A DNA stretch of 64,000 nucleotides from SKGA01 sp051819745 (GTDB lineage: Archaea > Nanobdellota > Nanobdellia > Woesearchaeales > SKGA01). Of the stretch, positions 33,892 through 42,326 are shown piece by piece. Location of the stretch: positions 1 to 64,000 of the forward strand of contig JBNJGO010000001.1 in NCBI GenBank assembly GCA_051819745.1, written 5' to 3'. The translations under genes and the position numbers were made by a program. The notes beneath the pieces are model-generated. The model did no database searches. It worked only from the letters and a program-made list of their open reading frames with translations, and had not been told where the DNA came from. Position 1 is the stretch's first letter. The number at the start of each line of letters is the position of its first letter.

Positions 33892-34565
33892 GATAGTTGT
33901 AGTTCTCGTAATGTTGTTGTTAAAGGTGAATCTTTTGGTTTAAAAACATAACAATTATCTTGGTCGAAATAACCACATGAAAAACGTTCTATGGGGATGT
34001 TTGTTCGATATGATAGCATCATCGCATATAATAGCGTTTGAGTGTCGGCATGTTTTTCCCGGTGAGCATTTGGCTTGTAATCCCACACCCAAATAGTGTC
34101 GTCAACCATTTGAAGAATGTCGATGTGCCCTGATAATGCTCCTTTCGATTCAAATGTCAATCCTAATAATTTATATTCTTCTTCATCTAACCAAATAGGC
34201 ACTTCAACACCTATCGTTTGAGAATCGTGTTTTAACATGAATAATTGAACGTTCCCATGTCCTGTACCTTGCATCCCCCATTCAAGTCCTTTTTTTGCCC
34301 ATGAACAAACAGGATGGTATTTGACAGGTATTGTTGAGACTTTAGAAGGTATGTTTAGAGAACTGGATCGTGGTCCGCTTAAGAATTTATCGTCCGGGCA
34401 AGAATGGCTCATTGTTATAAGATAGTCTTTGAGTGGGAGCGGTATTATTGTAGTTGGACTACAATCAATATAATAATGGTAGCTCCACGGATGTTTCAAA
34501 TTAGCATATTGTATCTTGCTTTGTGCGTGATACATCACTGTTCTCGCCCAGAAAATATTATTCAA
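33873..34565 (-). CDS. PD-(D/E)XK nuclease-superfamily protein
   Basis: 230 residues. The C-terminal half has the nuclease core: GALSGHIDILQMVDDTIWVW DYKPNA supplies Asp and the D-x-K pair, and ADTQTLLYAMMLSYRTNI gives the QxxxY-type helix seen in Cas4/RecB-family nucleases (here Q-T-L-L-Y). The N-terminal half contains two Cys-bearing stretches (YIDCSP, HPVCSW) but no obvious four-Cys cluster. There are no cas genes or repeats nearby, so a DNA-repair role is more likely than CRISPR. It overlaps hjc tail to tail. Confidence 0.72.
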   Translation of the reverse strand: MNNIFWARTVMYHAQSKIQYANLKHPWSYHYYIDCSPTTIIPLPLKDYLITMSHSCPDDKFLSGPRSSSLNIPSKVSTIPVKYHPVCSWAKKGLEWGMQGTGHGNVQLFMLKHDSQTIGVEVPIWLDEEEYKLLGLTFESKGALSGHIDILQMVDDTIWVWDYKPNAHREKHADTQTLLYAMMLSYRTNIPIERFSCGYFDQDNCYVFKPKDSPLTTTLRELQLSQSTNS

Positions 34566-34589
34566 TAAAAAAAGAAAAAGAAATAATTT

Positions 34590-34856
34590 TTATTCTTCCT
34601 CGCCTTTATATGATGGGATCGCGGTTTTTGAGATGATCATAATATCTCCAACTGATTTTACCAGTTGGTGCGGTACGATAACTCCTTTAGCACTCCCAAG
34701 GACTTTATTCAAGAATGAATTCTTTGTAGCCCGAACCTTCCATCCAAAAATTTTACTTTGTGTTAATATTGATTCCTCAACGTCTCCAAAATAATCTCCG
34801 GAATCTGTGAATACTCTCATATCGTATGTTTCGCTGATCCTTTTCATCTTTAACAT
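34590..34856 (-). CDS. PRC-barrel domain protein
   Basis: 88 residues. The segment MRVFTDSGDYFGDVEESIL through KGVIVPHQLVKSVGDIMIIS is a PRC-barrel, a small beta-barrel found in archaeal proteins linked to RNA processing and to CdvB/FtsZ-associated division factors. AGGTGAT lies seven bases before the ATG at 34856. It lies 25 nt downstream of the coding start of the nuclease gene on the same strand, so the two may be co-transcribed. No other domain is present. Confidence 0.8.
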   Translation of the reverse strand: MLKMKRISETYDMRVFTDSGDYFGDVEESILTQSKIFGWKVRATKNSFLNKVLGSAKGVIVPHQLVKSVGDIMIISKTAIPSYKGEEE

Positions 34857-35083
34857 ATACTATCACCTATTATTTTCAGTAACAAAAAATTGTTATGGAT
34901 ACAGTATACATACAACCTTTTGTTTAAAAAAGTTTCTCTTTTTATTGTTTTCAAAGCGTTTATGTATTCCTTTTGAATTCTTTGCTTTGGTTTTTGTTCT
35001 TTCCAACAAGCTTTTTTTGCGATACATTTAAATACTATTAATTGTCATTTTGAATATATATTTAGTCTAGAGGTGACATGATA

Positions 35084-35470
35084 ATGGTTGATTCAGTAAT
35101 TTTAGGAATTATAATTGGTGTCCTCGCAGCAATACTTTATAGTCTTCGAGTACTTATTCTTGTTGAGCGACGTATTGCTCGATTGGATCTTAATATCGAA
35201 GCTTTAGTTCAGCGAGTGTTTCGCGAAGAAAAAGCGGTGGAACGTGTTGAAAGACAAATTGAAGCTGAAGAAAGAAACATCGAGAGGAAACTTGGCGCAA
35301 CTCCTGTTTCCGCAAGAAAAAAATCTGCTTCCAAGTCAAAATCTTCAAGAACACCTAAAAAAAGCACTTCTAAAGGTTCTTCTAAGAAGTCAACTTCCGC
35401 GTCTTCAAAGAAACAACCTTCCAAAAGAAAGGCTTCTTCAAAAAAGAAATCGACTCGAAAAAAACGTTAA
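35084..35470 (+). CDS. Small membrane protein with coiled coil and Lys/Ser-rich tail
   Basis: About 128 residues from the ATG at 35084, which has AGGTGA at proper spacing (the ATG at 35078 abuts it). One N-terminal helix (SVILGIIIGVLAAILYSLRV) is followed by a charged amphipathic stretch with heptad-like spacing (ERRIARLDLNIEALVQRVF ... ERVERQIEAEERNIERKL). The last ~55 residues are almost only Lys, Ser, Arg and Thr, like the tails of eukaryotic H1 or of the 12682-15456 product. The hydrophobic N-terminus plus basic tail suggests the tail stays in the cytosol, where it could bind nucleic acid. Function not known. Confidence 0.75.
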   Translation: MVDSVILGIIIGVLAAILYSLRVLILVERRIARLDLNIEALVQRVFREEKAVERVERQIEAEERNIERKLGATPVSARKKSASKSKSSRTPKKSTSKGSSKKSTSASSKKQPSKRKASSKKKSTRKKR

Positions 35471-35651
35471 ATCGTTGTTTTTTTTTTCAGTCTTTTTCTC
35501 TTTTTTTCTCTTTTTTTTTGATTAAGTATTGTTTTTGAGGGATTTTTTTGCACTAGTATTTTTTTTTTATTAGGGTATAGTTGTTTTATTCTTTGAAATA
35601 TTGTTTTTTTCCAGTAAATTATAAAAAAGATTACTCTTTTTCAATATACAT

Positions 35652-37184
35652 ATGCTGTATTTAGAGAGAAAAAAGCCTTTATCAAAGATCGCCAGCCATT
35701 TGAATGTATGGAAAGTACTTCTTATAGTTGTTATTCTTGCTGTTATCTTTTTTCAATCTTATTTCATCATTCAATCTCCTGCACCTTCGTATGAAACTTT
35801 TTTTACCATGCGTCAGGTTGAACATATTAAACAAACGGGCGCTCCTATAATTCAGGATACTCAGAGTTATCAAGGACGAACTGATGTTTCTCACATAATT
35901 TTTTATTATATTATCGCTGGCTTGAGTTTTTTAATACCTGGTTATGCTCTTTTCAAATTCTTGGGTGTTGCCTTAACTATAGTGCTGTTAGTGTTAGTGT
36001 TCGTAATTTCCAAACATCTTTTTAAAAAAGAGTGGATTGCTCTTTTTTTGACAACTATTGCTGGATTCACACCAACAATATTTGTTTCGCAAATAAATAC
36101 TGTATTGCCTGAAGTTTTTTTCCTTATTCTATTCTTATTTCTTATTCTTTTTTATTTCAAATCAGATCATCAAAAATTCCAACGGACATTTATTGTGCTC
36201 ATATCTCTTGCAACTCTTGTCAGTCCAATATCCTTATTGCTTATTATCGGTTTTGTGATTTACTTTTTATTCTTGCGCTTCGAATCAATTCCTATCAAAA
36301 AGCATGAGATTGAACTTGTTTTGTATTCAGGATTATTTGCAATTTGGTATCATCTTATTATTTACAAGAAACTCATATCTTTATATGGTTTTCAAATAAT
36401 CTCTCAAAATGTTCCTGAAGAATTATTATTAAGTATGTTTAAAGGATTAAATGTTCCTTTGATGATTGGTTTTATTGGTGTTCCGCTTGTAGGTTTGGGT
36501 CTTGTCGGAATATATTATTTGTTGTTTGAACGTGATGATAAGAATTTACTTTTACTTACTGCATTCATCTTTGCATTTGGTCTCGCTATATGGCTGGGAT
36601 TTATACCTTTGAAAACAGGATTATTATATGCCACTCTTATGATGGTTTTTATCAGCGGTCATACTATTCGTCGTTTAAGTGCTACTTTTGATAAAACTAT
36701 TTTTCCTTCGGGAAAGATTTTTCTCTTTGTCTTTTTTATCTTAATCTTGCTTCTTTCGTTCACGCCTCTTATTATATATCCTCAAACAATAACCGATACG
36801 GCTCCAACAAATCACGAGTTGGATGCTATGGATTGGATGAAAAATAATATTGATAGTTCCTCCACCGTTCTTGGTGATATTACTGATGGTCATCTTCTTG
36901 CAACTGAAGCTGGTGTTAAAACAATGTATGATACTAATTTTATTTTCGCCCCAAATCCTCGCGAGCGTTTTGATTCAGCAAGAACTATTTTTCTGACGAG
37001 ATCTGAAGTTTCTGCTTTAGAAGTTATTAGTAAGTATAGTATTGACTTTATCTATCTTTCGCCAAATATTGTTCAGAGATATCCTGTCGAGTCAAGAATT
37101 TTTGATGAAAGTGGTTGTTTTAATAAGATTTATTCGAATGAAAAAACGGAGGTGTATAACATATCATGCAATCCAGAAATATGA
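35652..37184 (+). CDS. GT-C-like membrane glycosyltransferase (candidate)
   Basis: 510 residues with roughly ten hydrophobic helices to residue ~380 and a soluble C-terminal domain (HELDAMDWMKNNIDSSSTVL GDITDGHLL...). The first outer loop (PAPSYETFFTMRQVEHIKQTG, then YQGRTDVSHIIFYYI) resembles the loop-1 region of GT-C enzymes and STT3-like proteins, which use dolichyl-phosphate sugars, but a clear catalytic Asp/Glu pair cannot be assigned. TATA-like ATTATAAAAAAG precedes the ATG by about 28 nt. It overlaps the next, similar membrane protein by 19 nt, so the two probably act together. Confidence 0.65.
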   Translation: MLYLERKKPLSKIASHLNVWKVLLIVVILAVIFFQSYFIIQSPAPSYETFFTMRQVEHIKQTGAPIIQDTQSYQGRTDVSHIIFYYIIAGLSFLIPGYALFKFLGVALTIVLLVLVFVISKHLFKKEWIALFLTTIAGFTPTIFVSQINTVLPEVFFLILFLFLILFYFKSDHQKFQRTFIVLISLATLVSPISLLLIIGFVIYFLFLRFESIPIKKHEIELVLYSGLFAIWYHLIIYKKLISLYGFQIISQNVPEELLLSMFKGLNVPLMIGFIGVPLVGLGLVGIYYLLFERDDKNLLLLTAFIFAFGLAIWLGFIPLKTGLLYATLMMVFISGHTIRRLSATFDKTIFPSGKIFLFVFFILILLLSFTPLIIYPQTITDTAPTNHELDAMDWMKNNIDSSSTVLGDITDGHLLATEAGVKTMYDTNFIFAPNPRERFDSARTIFLTRSEVSALEVISKYSIDFIYLSPNIVQRYPVESRIFDESGCFNKIYSNEKTEVYNISCNPEI

Positions 37185-38563
37185 GTTTGAATCGAAAATA
37201 TATTTTGATTGTTGGTATGTTCATACTGTTGGGTCTTAGTGTTATCGCTATAATTCTTCTGTTAAGAACACATCAAGGAGCCATTATTGCTCCTGGTCAA
37301 GAGACTTTTTCACATTTGAATTCTGCCAGGGAAATAACTTCAGATACTGCAACTAGTTACTTATTTTATGATGTTATTTTAGGATGGTTGCTTTCAATAT
37401 GTTCTGTTTCAACAGCGATGATTATTTTTCCAACACTATTATTCATTGTGACTATGATATTATTTACTGAAATTCTTCGTTTAGAAAAGGTATCTAATGA
37501 ATTGATTCTTTATACTGTTGGTTTTCTGATTTTATCTCCTGCAATTATGTTGATGTATGTTGGTTTTACTGCTTATGCTCTCACTTTACTGTTGTCGGTC
37601 CTTATAATGTATTTATATGTTCGAAAATCTTCTTGGTATTTTGCTGTTGTCCCTTTCTTGTTTTTTGTTGATAAGATAGTTGGTTTGATCGCTATTGTTT
37701 TATTATTTTTACTTGAAAATGTTCGTGGAGATAGAAAAAAACAGCTAGTCGGTTTAGGTGTGACGACAATAATTTTGTTGCTCTTATCGGGTTTTTTCCC
37801 TTCATTATCTTTAGCTTCGTTTACTCGTTTCTTTTCAATCCAACCAAACACGTTGTTTTCTTTTTTTGGAGGTACGTTTGGTTTTCCTTTTATCTTGCTT
37901 TTTTTAGGTATTGTCGGTATGCTTATTTCAAAACAATCCTTTTCTATTACTCGACGCCAATCATTGATTTTTGTATTTCTTATCTTATCCCTCTTTTATA
38001 CTCCTCTTCGTTTGATAAGTATGCTTATATTAGCGTATTATTCGGCAATCGCTTTCAAATTTTTACTTTCAAGAAAATGGGGTGTTTGGTTTCTCAAGTC
38101 ATTGACATTGATTCTTATCGTTTGTATTCTTGTATTTTCGACAAGCACCACCTTCAAGGAAACTATCAATAAAAATCCTCGTTCGTATGAAGTCATAGCC
38201 AGTGAAACTATCGCTTCTTTTGTTGATATAACGCCTTCTCTTCAAGAATCCTATATTTTAACTCATCCTTCATATGATGAATATGTGGAATTTTATTCAT
38301 CCTTAGAAGTTTTTCCTGACGAACAAAAATCCTATACTATTCTTTCTTCCCAAAAGTTTTCGTTTGTAGAACAAGAACTTCAAGATAATAAAATATCTTT
38401 TATTATTGTTGATACTTCAAGAAAAAAAGGAAATCTCTGGCAAAGGTCAGATCAAGGTATTCTTTTTGTATTCCAAAACACTCGCTTGTTCAAGAAAGTT
38501 TTTGAACATGGTGATTACGCCGTGTATTATTATACGCAATGGGATAAAAATAAAAATGAATAA
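37166..38563 (+). CDS. Polytopic membrane protein, divergent relative of the preceding GT-C-like protein
   Basis: 465 residues with ~9-10 hydrophobic helices and a C-terminal soluble region (~330-465: SYEVIASETIASFVDITPSL ... SFIIVDTSRKKGNLW). The layout and the end of the protein mirror the preceding gene (both finish with a domain that ends in short strands after a FIxxDTS/FIYLSPN element), but the first loop is shorter (HQGAIIAPGQETFSHLNSAR). GGAGGTG lies ~15 nt ahead of the ATG. A glycosyltransferase or flippase-like role is possible; neither is shown by motifs. Confidence 0.6.
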   Translation: MQSRNMSLNRKYILIVGMFILLGLSVIAIILLLRTHQGAIIAPGQETFSHLNSAREITSDTATSYLFYDVILGWLLSICSVSTAMIIFPTLLFIVTMILFTEILRLEKVSNELILYTVGFLILSPAIMLMYVGFTAYALTLLLSVLIMYLYVRKSSWYFAVVPFLFFVDKIVGLIAIVLLFLLENVRGDRKKQLVGLGVTTIILLLLSGFFPSLSLASFTRFFSIQPNTLFSFFGGTFGFPFILLFLGIVGMLISKQSFSITRRQSLIFVFLILSLFYTPLRLISMLILAYYSAIAFKFLLSRKWGVWFLKSLTLILIVCILVFSTSTTFKETINKNPRSYEVIASETIASFVDITPSLQESYILTHPSYDEYVEFYSSLEVFPDEQKSYTILSSQKFSFVEQELQDNKISFIIVDTSRKKGNLWQRSDQGILFVFQNTRLFKKVFEHGDYAVYYYTQWDKNKNE

Positions 38564-38630
38564 TAAAAAAAAGAAAATATGAAAAAGATTGTTTAGTTCG
38601 ACTTCTGTGTCCTTTATATTGTAATTGTGT

Positions 38631-39119
38631 TCATCGCTTTTTTTTCATCGCGTTTTTGAGAATATCTCCCATCGTCAAACCCTCGTCTTTTGTTGATGAA
38701 GGAAGTTCCATATCTTCTGGTTTCGCTTCAGCTTCTTCTATTAATTGTATGTTCAAAAGACGTTCTAGCTTGCGCGCTACACTGAAACGAGGACGCATGG
38801 AGTTTGATTCGAATTTATGGATAAGAGATTCTTTTTCATTTATTTGTTTTGCAAGTTTTTCGTGAGTAAGTCCTTTTTGTTCTCGAGCTCGCTTTATTAT
38901 TGAAGGAAATGTTCCAATCAATTGTTTATTCTCATCAGGATCAGAACGAAATTTATTTCTGTTTCGTTGTCTTGTTTTGTTTTGTGTTAGTGTTGAAGTA
39001 TGATCTTTTAGTGGTGTTCCGAAGCGAAGACATGCGGGGCACAAACTCATCTCAACCCCTTCCACTTTCGCTCTTGTCGTCTTAACATCTTTGTTTCCGC
39101 ACATATCGCAATTTCCCAT
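38631..39119 (-). CDS. Multiprotein-bridging factor 1 (MBF1)
   Basis: 162 residues from the ATG at 39119, which has GGGAGG upstream; the frame extends nine codons further. The N-terminal zinc ribbon CDMCGNKDVKTTRAKVEG ... LCPAC is followed by a basic linker and a Cro-type helix-turn-helix (IKRAREQKGLTHEKLAKQIN, ESLIHKFESNSMRPRF), then LEKLLNIQL-like closing residues. Archaeal MBF1 links transcription with translation and binds the ribosomal small subunit; the zinc ribbon is archaea-specific. The C-terminal tail (TKDEGLTMGDILKNAMKKKR) is typical. Confidence 0.92.
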   Translation of the reverse strand: MGNCDMCGNKDVKTTRAKVEGVEMSLCPACLRFGTPLKDHTSTLTQNKTRQRNRNKFRSDPDENKQLIGTFPSIIKRAREQKGLTHEKLAKQINEKESLIHKFESNSMRPRFSVARKLERLLNIQLIEEAEAKPEDMELPSSTKDEGLTMGDILKNAMKKKR

Positions 39120-39157
39120 TCTATTCCTCCCTTCATTCAATTTCAAGAATTATCTTA

Positions 39158-39346
39158 TTATAATCTATGTTTCTTGTCATTTTTATACTTTTCTCTTAAT
39201 TCTCGATAGAAACCAATCCATTCACTCACCGAAACCTCGCTCTTAGCAAATAATGACTTACTGGTTGTAATCTTATCAAAACACTCTTTTAAGTAAACAA
39301 TAGCAAGATATAAAAAACATTCTTTCTTATCTAGTGTTATGGTCAT
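39158..39346 (-). CDS. Small protein of unknown function
   Basis: 62 residues, no recognised family. Sequence is helical and charged (KKECFLYLAIVYLKECFDKI, then VSEWIGFYRELREKYKNDKK) with two Cys. The ATG overlaps the start of the divergent peptidase gene by eight bases, and its stop lies ~40 nt before the MBF1 start, so it could share a transcript with mbf1. Residue composition looks coding rather than random, but the short length leaves doubt. Confidence 0.42.
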   Translation of the reverse strand: MTITLDKKECFLYLAIVYLKECFDKITTSKSLFAKSEVSVSEWIGFYRELREKYKNDKKHRL

Positions 39347-40391
39347 TTCAAAAAAAACTATTCGAGAATCCGATAAATCTGTTGCAAAATCGGCTGGTGT
39401 TGATGCTTGTTTATTCGTTTCAACTCAACGACAACCTTCTCTTTCAACAACACATCTTGTTGGTGTCGCTCCCGAAGATAGTTTTTTACTTACTTTTAAG
39501 AGAAAAAGACCTCTTCTCATTCATTCTCCATTAGAACAACCTCCTCGTCTTAATAATATCGATACTCTCCCGTGGAAAAAAAACATTCTTTCTTCCATTC
39601 TCAAAAAACATCGTGTTTCCACACTCGGTGTTTGTTATGATGAATTAACTAAAAAAGAGTTTGATTCTCTGCAAAAATCTTTGAAAAAGAAATCTTCTGT
39701 TTCAAAATTAAAAGATGTTTCTCCCGTCATTTCAAAACGAAGACTGTTGAAAACTCCTTTCGAACAACGATTACTTCAAAAAGCAATTTCTCGAACTGAA
39801 AAAATTATAGCTGAGTTATGTCAAGCACTACCGTCGATGACCTATGAAAAATCAGCTATTCAATTTATCAAAAAAAGAATTATAGACTATGGTGATGAAC
39901 TTTCCTTCGAGCCAATTGTAGCGAGTGGTCGACAATCAGGAAATCCTCATTATTACCCTTCATTGCGTTCCCGCTTGAAGAGAGGATTTTGCGTTATTGA
40001 TATGGGTGTGCGTCATAAAGGATTTTGTGCTGACATCACGCGAACAGTATTTTTGGGAACTCCAACAAAAAAAGAAAAAGAATTCTACACTCAAGTTCAA
40101 CAAGAACAGTCTCGACTTGAAAATAACCTCGAAGCTGGTGTTTCCACAATAAAAACCGCTTTTCCCATGATTCACGCGTTAGGTCATGGTATTGGTCTTG
40201 AAGTTCATGAAAAACCTTTGGTTGGTAAAGATGTTCTCCATCCTGGAATGACTATTGCTCTAGAACCTGGATTATACACTCCAAAAGGCGGTGTTCGTAT
40301 AGAGGATGACTATCTTGTGACTAGTTCTGGTCTTAAGCGCCTCTCCATATCTTCTAGAGACTTATGCGTCCTACCTATTAAAAAGAGCTAG
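39339..40391 (+). CDS. Xaa-Pro aminopeptidase/dipeptidase (M24 family)
   Basis: 350 residues. A creatinase-type N-terminal domain (1-~140) precedes the pita-bread domain. Metal ligands are present: Asp in VIDMGVRHKG, Asp in FCADITRTVFLG, His in HALGHGIGLEVHE, Glu in IALEPGLYT and Glu in GVRIEDDYLVT. The enzyme cleaves N-terminal residues ahead of proline. The segment between the second Asp and the His is somewhat short (KEFYTQVQQEQSRLENNLEA). TATA-like ATATAAAAAAC lies ~28 nt upstream and the mRNA is likely leaderless. Confidence 0.88.
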   Translation: MVISKKTIRESDKSVAKSAGVDACLFVSTQRQPSLSTTHLVGVAPEDSFLLTFKRKRPLLIHSPLEQPPRLNNIDTLPWKKNILSSILKKHRVSTLGVCYDELTKKEFDSLQKSLKKKSSVSKLKDVSPVISKRRLLKTPFEQRLLQKAISRTEKIIAELCQALPSMTYEKSAIQFIKKRIIDYGDELSFEPIVASGRQSGNPHYYPSLRSRLKRGFCVIDMGVRHKGFCADITRTVFLGTPTKKEKEFYTQVQQEQSRLENNLEAGVSTIKTAFPMIHALGHGIGLEVHEKPLVGKDVLHPGMTIALEPGLYTPKGGVRIEDDYLVTSSGLKRLSISSRDLCVLPIKKS

Positions 40392-40466
40392 TTTGTTTTT
40401 TCTTCATAGTTACAACCATCCTCAAACACAATATTTTTAAATGAACTTGCTTGTTATCATTGTCAT

Positions 40467-41777
40467 ATGGAAGATATTGTTGTAGGGCGAAGTAAATCTG
40501 ACTTGAAAAAATATGGTCTTAAAGGTTCTATTTTTTTAGGAAAACATTATATTTCTATGGGGACAACAACTGCCCTCTCAAACAATGTTCACATGGATGT
40601 TGCTGGAGCCCACGTTGTTTTCATCTGTGGTAAGAGGGGTGGTGGTAAAAGTTATACTATGGGTGCTATAGCTGAAGGGTTTCACCTTCTTGACCAAGCT
40701 ATCAAACAAAATCTTTCAGTAATTCTCCTTGATACAATGGGAGTTTATTGGACTATGAAATATCCTAATTATCAAGATAAAGAACTTCTTGAAAAATGGG
40801 GTTTAAAACCAGAATCGATTCCTGTTAAAATATTCACTCCTGAAAAATATTATCATATTTATAAAAAACAAGGTATTCCTACTGATGTCCCCTTCACGAT
40901 GGTTCCTTCAGATCTCGACCCTGATGATTGGTGTAATGCCTTTCGTGTAGATAAATATAGTGCTGAAGGAATTCTCATAAACAGAACCATCCTCGATCTC
41001 AAAAAAGAACAAGAAACATTTCAAATAAAAGATGTTGTTTCTGCAATAAAAAAAGATGATGAATCCGAAAAAGAAGATAGGGATGCTGTAACTTCGATGT
41101 TTCTTATGGCTGATAATTGGGGTGTGTTTTCTGATCATGGTACTCCTCTTCACGAACTTGCTAAAGGTGGTCAGATAAGTGTTCTTGATGTATCCTGTTA
41201 TGCGACCATGCCTGGAGGGTGGGATGTTAAGGCTCTTATGGTTGGTCTTGTTGGTCAACGATTGTTTGTTGAGCGAATGAAATATCGTAAAAGCGAAGAA
41301 TATGGCTCGGTAACTTCTGCAACAAATTTTTTTACTTCACAAAAAAAAGAACGTCAAGACATGCCTCTAGTATGGTTGGTTATTGATGAAGCTCATGAAT
41401 TCATCCCTCATGATGGAAAAGTCGCTTCAACCGATGCTCTTGTAACTATAATGCGTGAAGGTCGTCAGCCAGGCATTTCTCTTATTCTCGCAACCCAGCA
41501 ACCAGGAAAAATTCATACTGATGTTATGACACAATCTGATACTGTATTATCTCATCGTATCACTGCAAAGATGGATGTTGAAGCGTTGAGTCTTATCATG
41601 CAATCCTACATGCGTGATGGTCTTACCAAAGAATTAGATAAACTTCCTCGTGAAAAGGGAGCTGGTGTTTTGTTTGATGATAATAATGAGAAAATGTACC
41701 CTATTCGAGTTCGACCCAGATTTACTTGGCACGGTGGATCAAGCCCTACTGCTGTTCCTGATGAAAAAAAAGAATAG
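40467..41777 (+). CDS. HerA-like ATPase (DUF87/VirB4-FtsK class)
   Basis: 436 residues. Walker A is ICGKRGGGKSYTMGAIAEG (~residues 53-71), Walker B WLVIDEAHEFIPHDG (~306-320), followed by the ATQQPGKI motif and an arginine-bearing REGRQPGISL segment: the HerA/FtsK pattern. The N-terminus has a small beta domain (GLKGSIFLGKHYISMGTT). Such archaeal ATPases are hexameric DNA translocases; HerA proper works with NurA, which is not in the window. Length and lack of a full HAS-barrel leave the exact subfamily open. TATA-like TATTTTTAAAT ~30 nt upstream. Confidence 0.82.
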   Translation: MEDIVVGRSKSDLKKYGLKGSIFLGKHYISMGTTTALSNNVHMDVAGAHVVFICGKRGGGKSYTMGAIAEGFHLLDQAIKQNLSVILLDTMGVYWTMKYPNYQDKELLEKWGLKPESIPVKIFTPEKYYHIYKKQGIPTDVPFTMVPSDLDPDDWCNAFRVDKYSAEGILINRTILDLKKEQETFQIKDVVSAIKKDDESEKEDRDAVTSMFLMADNWGVFSDHGTPLHELAKGGQISVLDVSCYATMPGGWDVKALMVGLVGQRLFVERMKYRKSEEYGSVTSATNFFTSQKKERQDMPLVWLVIDEAHEFIPHDGKVASTDALVTIMREGRQPGISLILATQQPGKIHTDVMTQSDTVLSHRITAKMDVEALSLIMQSYMRDGLTKELDKLPREKGAGVLFDDNNEKMYPIRVRPRFTWHGGSSPTAVPDEKKE

Positions 41778-41820
41778 AATAATTTATTTCTACACTGTTT
41801 TCAAAAAACATCTTGTTTGT

Positions 41821-42267
41821 TTATGCGAGCAGTTCTTTGATTATCTCTTCCGAACGTTGTTTTGTTTTAGGATGTGCTGCTATCATTAATTTGAAATGAA
41901 TACAATCTCCGTGCTCGACAATTGTTGGTTTATCATTTTCAACCATTTTTTTCTTATCCAATCGAAGATAAAACCTTCCTTTCTCATCAACACGATTTGT
42001 CTGAGAACTTATTTCTTCACACACCTTGCTTCCTAATCGCTCTTTAAGTGTTGAAACAATATATCTTAAGTATTTACTTGTTGTAGTATGTAATTGAAGC
42101 GAAGTTATACTTTGATCTTCTTGTATATGTAGTTCTTCCTGCTTAAGTGTTGCTTTTTGTTTATCAAAATCGTCTGGAAGAAATCTTTCAAGAATTTCTT
42201 TGTAAATATCAATATCTTCTGATTCATGTACAAAAACTGTTATTGTGATATAATGTAGTGGAAACAT
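41821..42267 (-). CDS. Predicted RNA-binding protein, COG1325-like
   Basis: 148 residues. The opening HYITITVFVHESEDIDIYKE, central SLQLHTTTSKYLRYIVSTLK, and end GRFYLRLDKKKMVE ... DCIHFKLMIAAHP match the archaeal family proposed to be an exosome-associated RNA-binding subunit (COG1325). There is no catalytic motif. It is divergent from the PAN gene, as exosome and proteasome genes often are neighbours in archaea. Function is by family only. Confidence 0.72.
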   Translation of the reverse strand: MFPLHYITITVFVHESEDIDIYKEILERFLPDDFDKQKATLKQEELHIQEDQSITSLQLHTTTSKYLRYIVSTLKERLGSKVCEEISSQTNRVDEKGRFYLRLDKKKMVENDKPTIVEHGDCIHFKLMIAAHPKTKQRSEEIIKELLA

Positions 42268-42326
42268 AGTATTACAGTGGTGAAACAGTCAGATTTAAAA
42301 AGTCTCTCTTATTACTGGACCTTATT

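Noticed and set aside
33873..34565. Cas4 of a CRISPR system
   Set aside because: It has the nuclease core but no clear four-Cys cluster, and no other CRISPR component is in the window.
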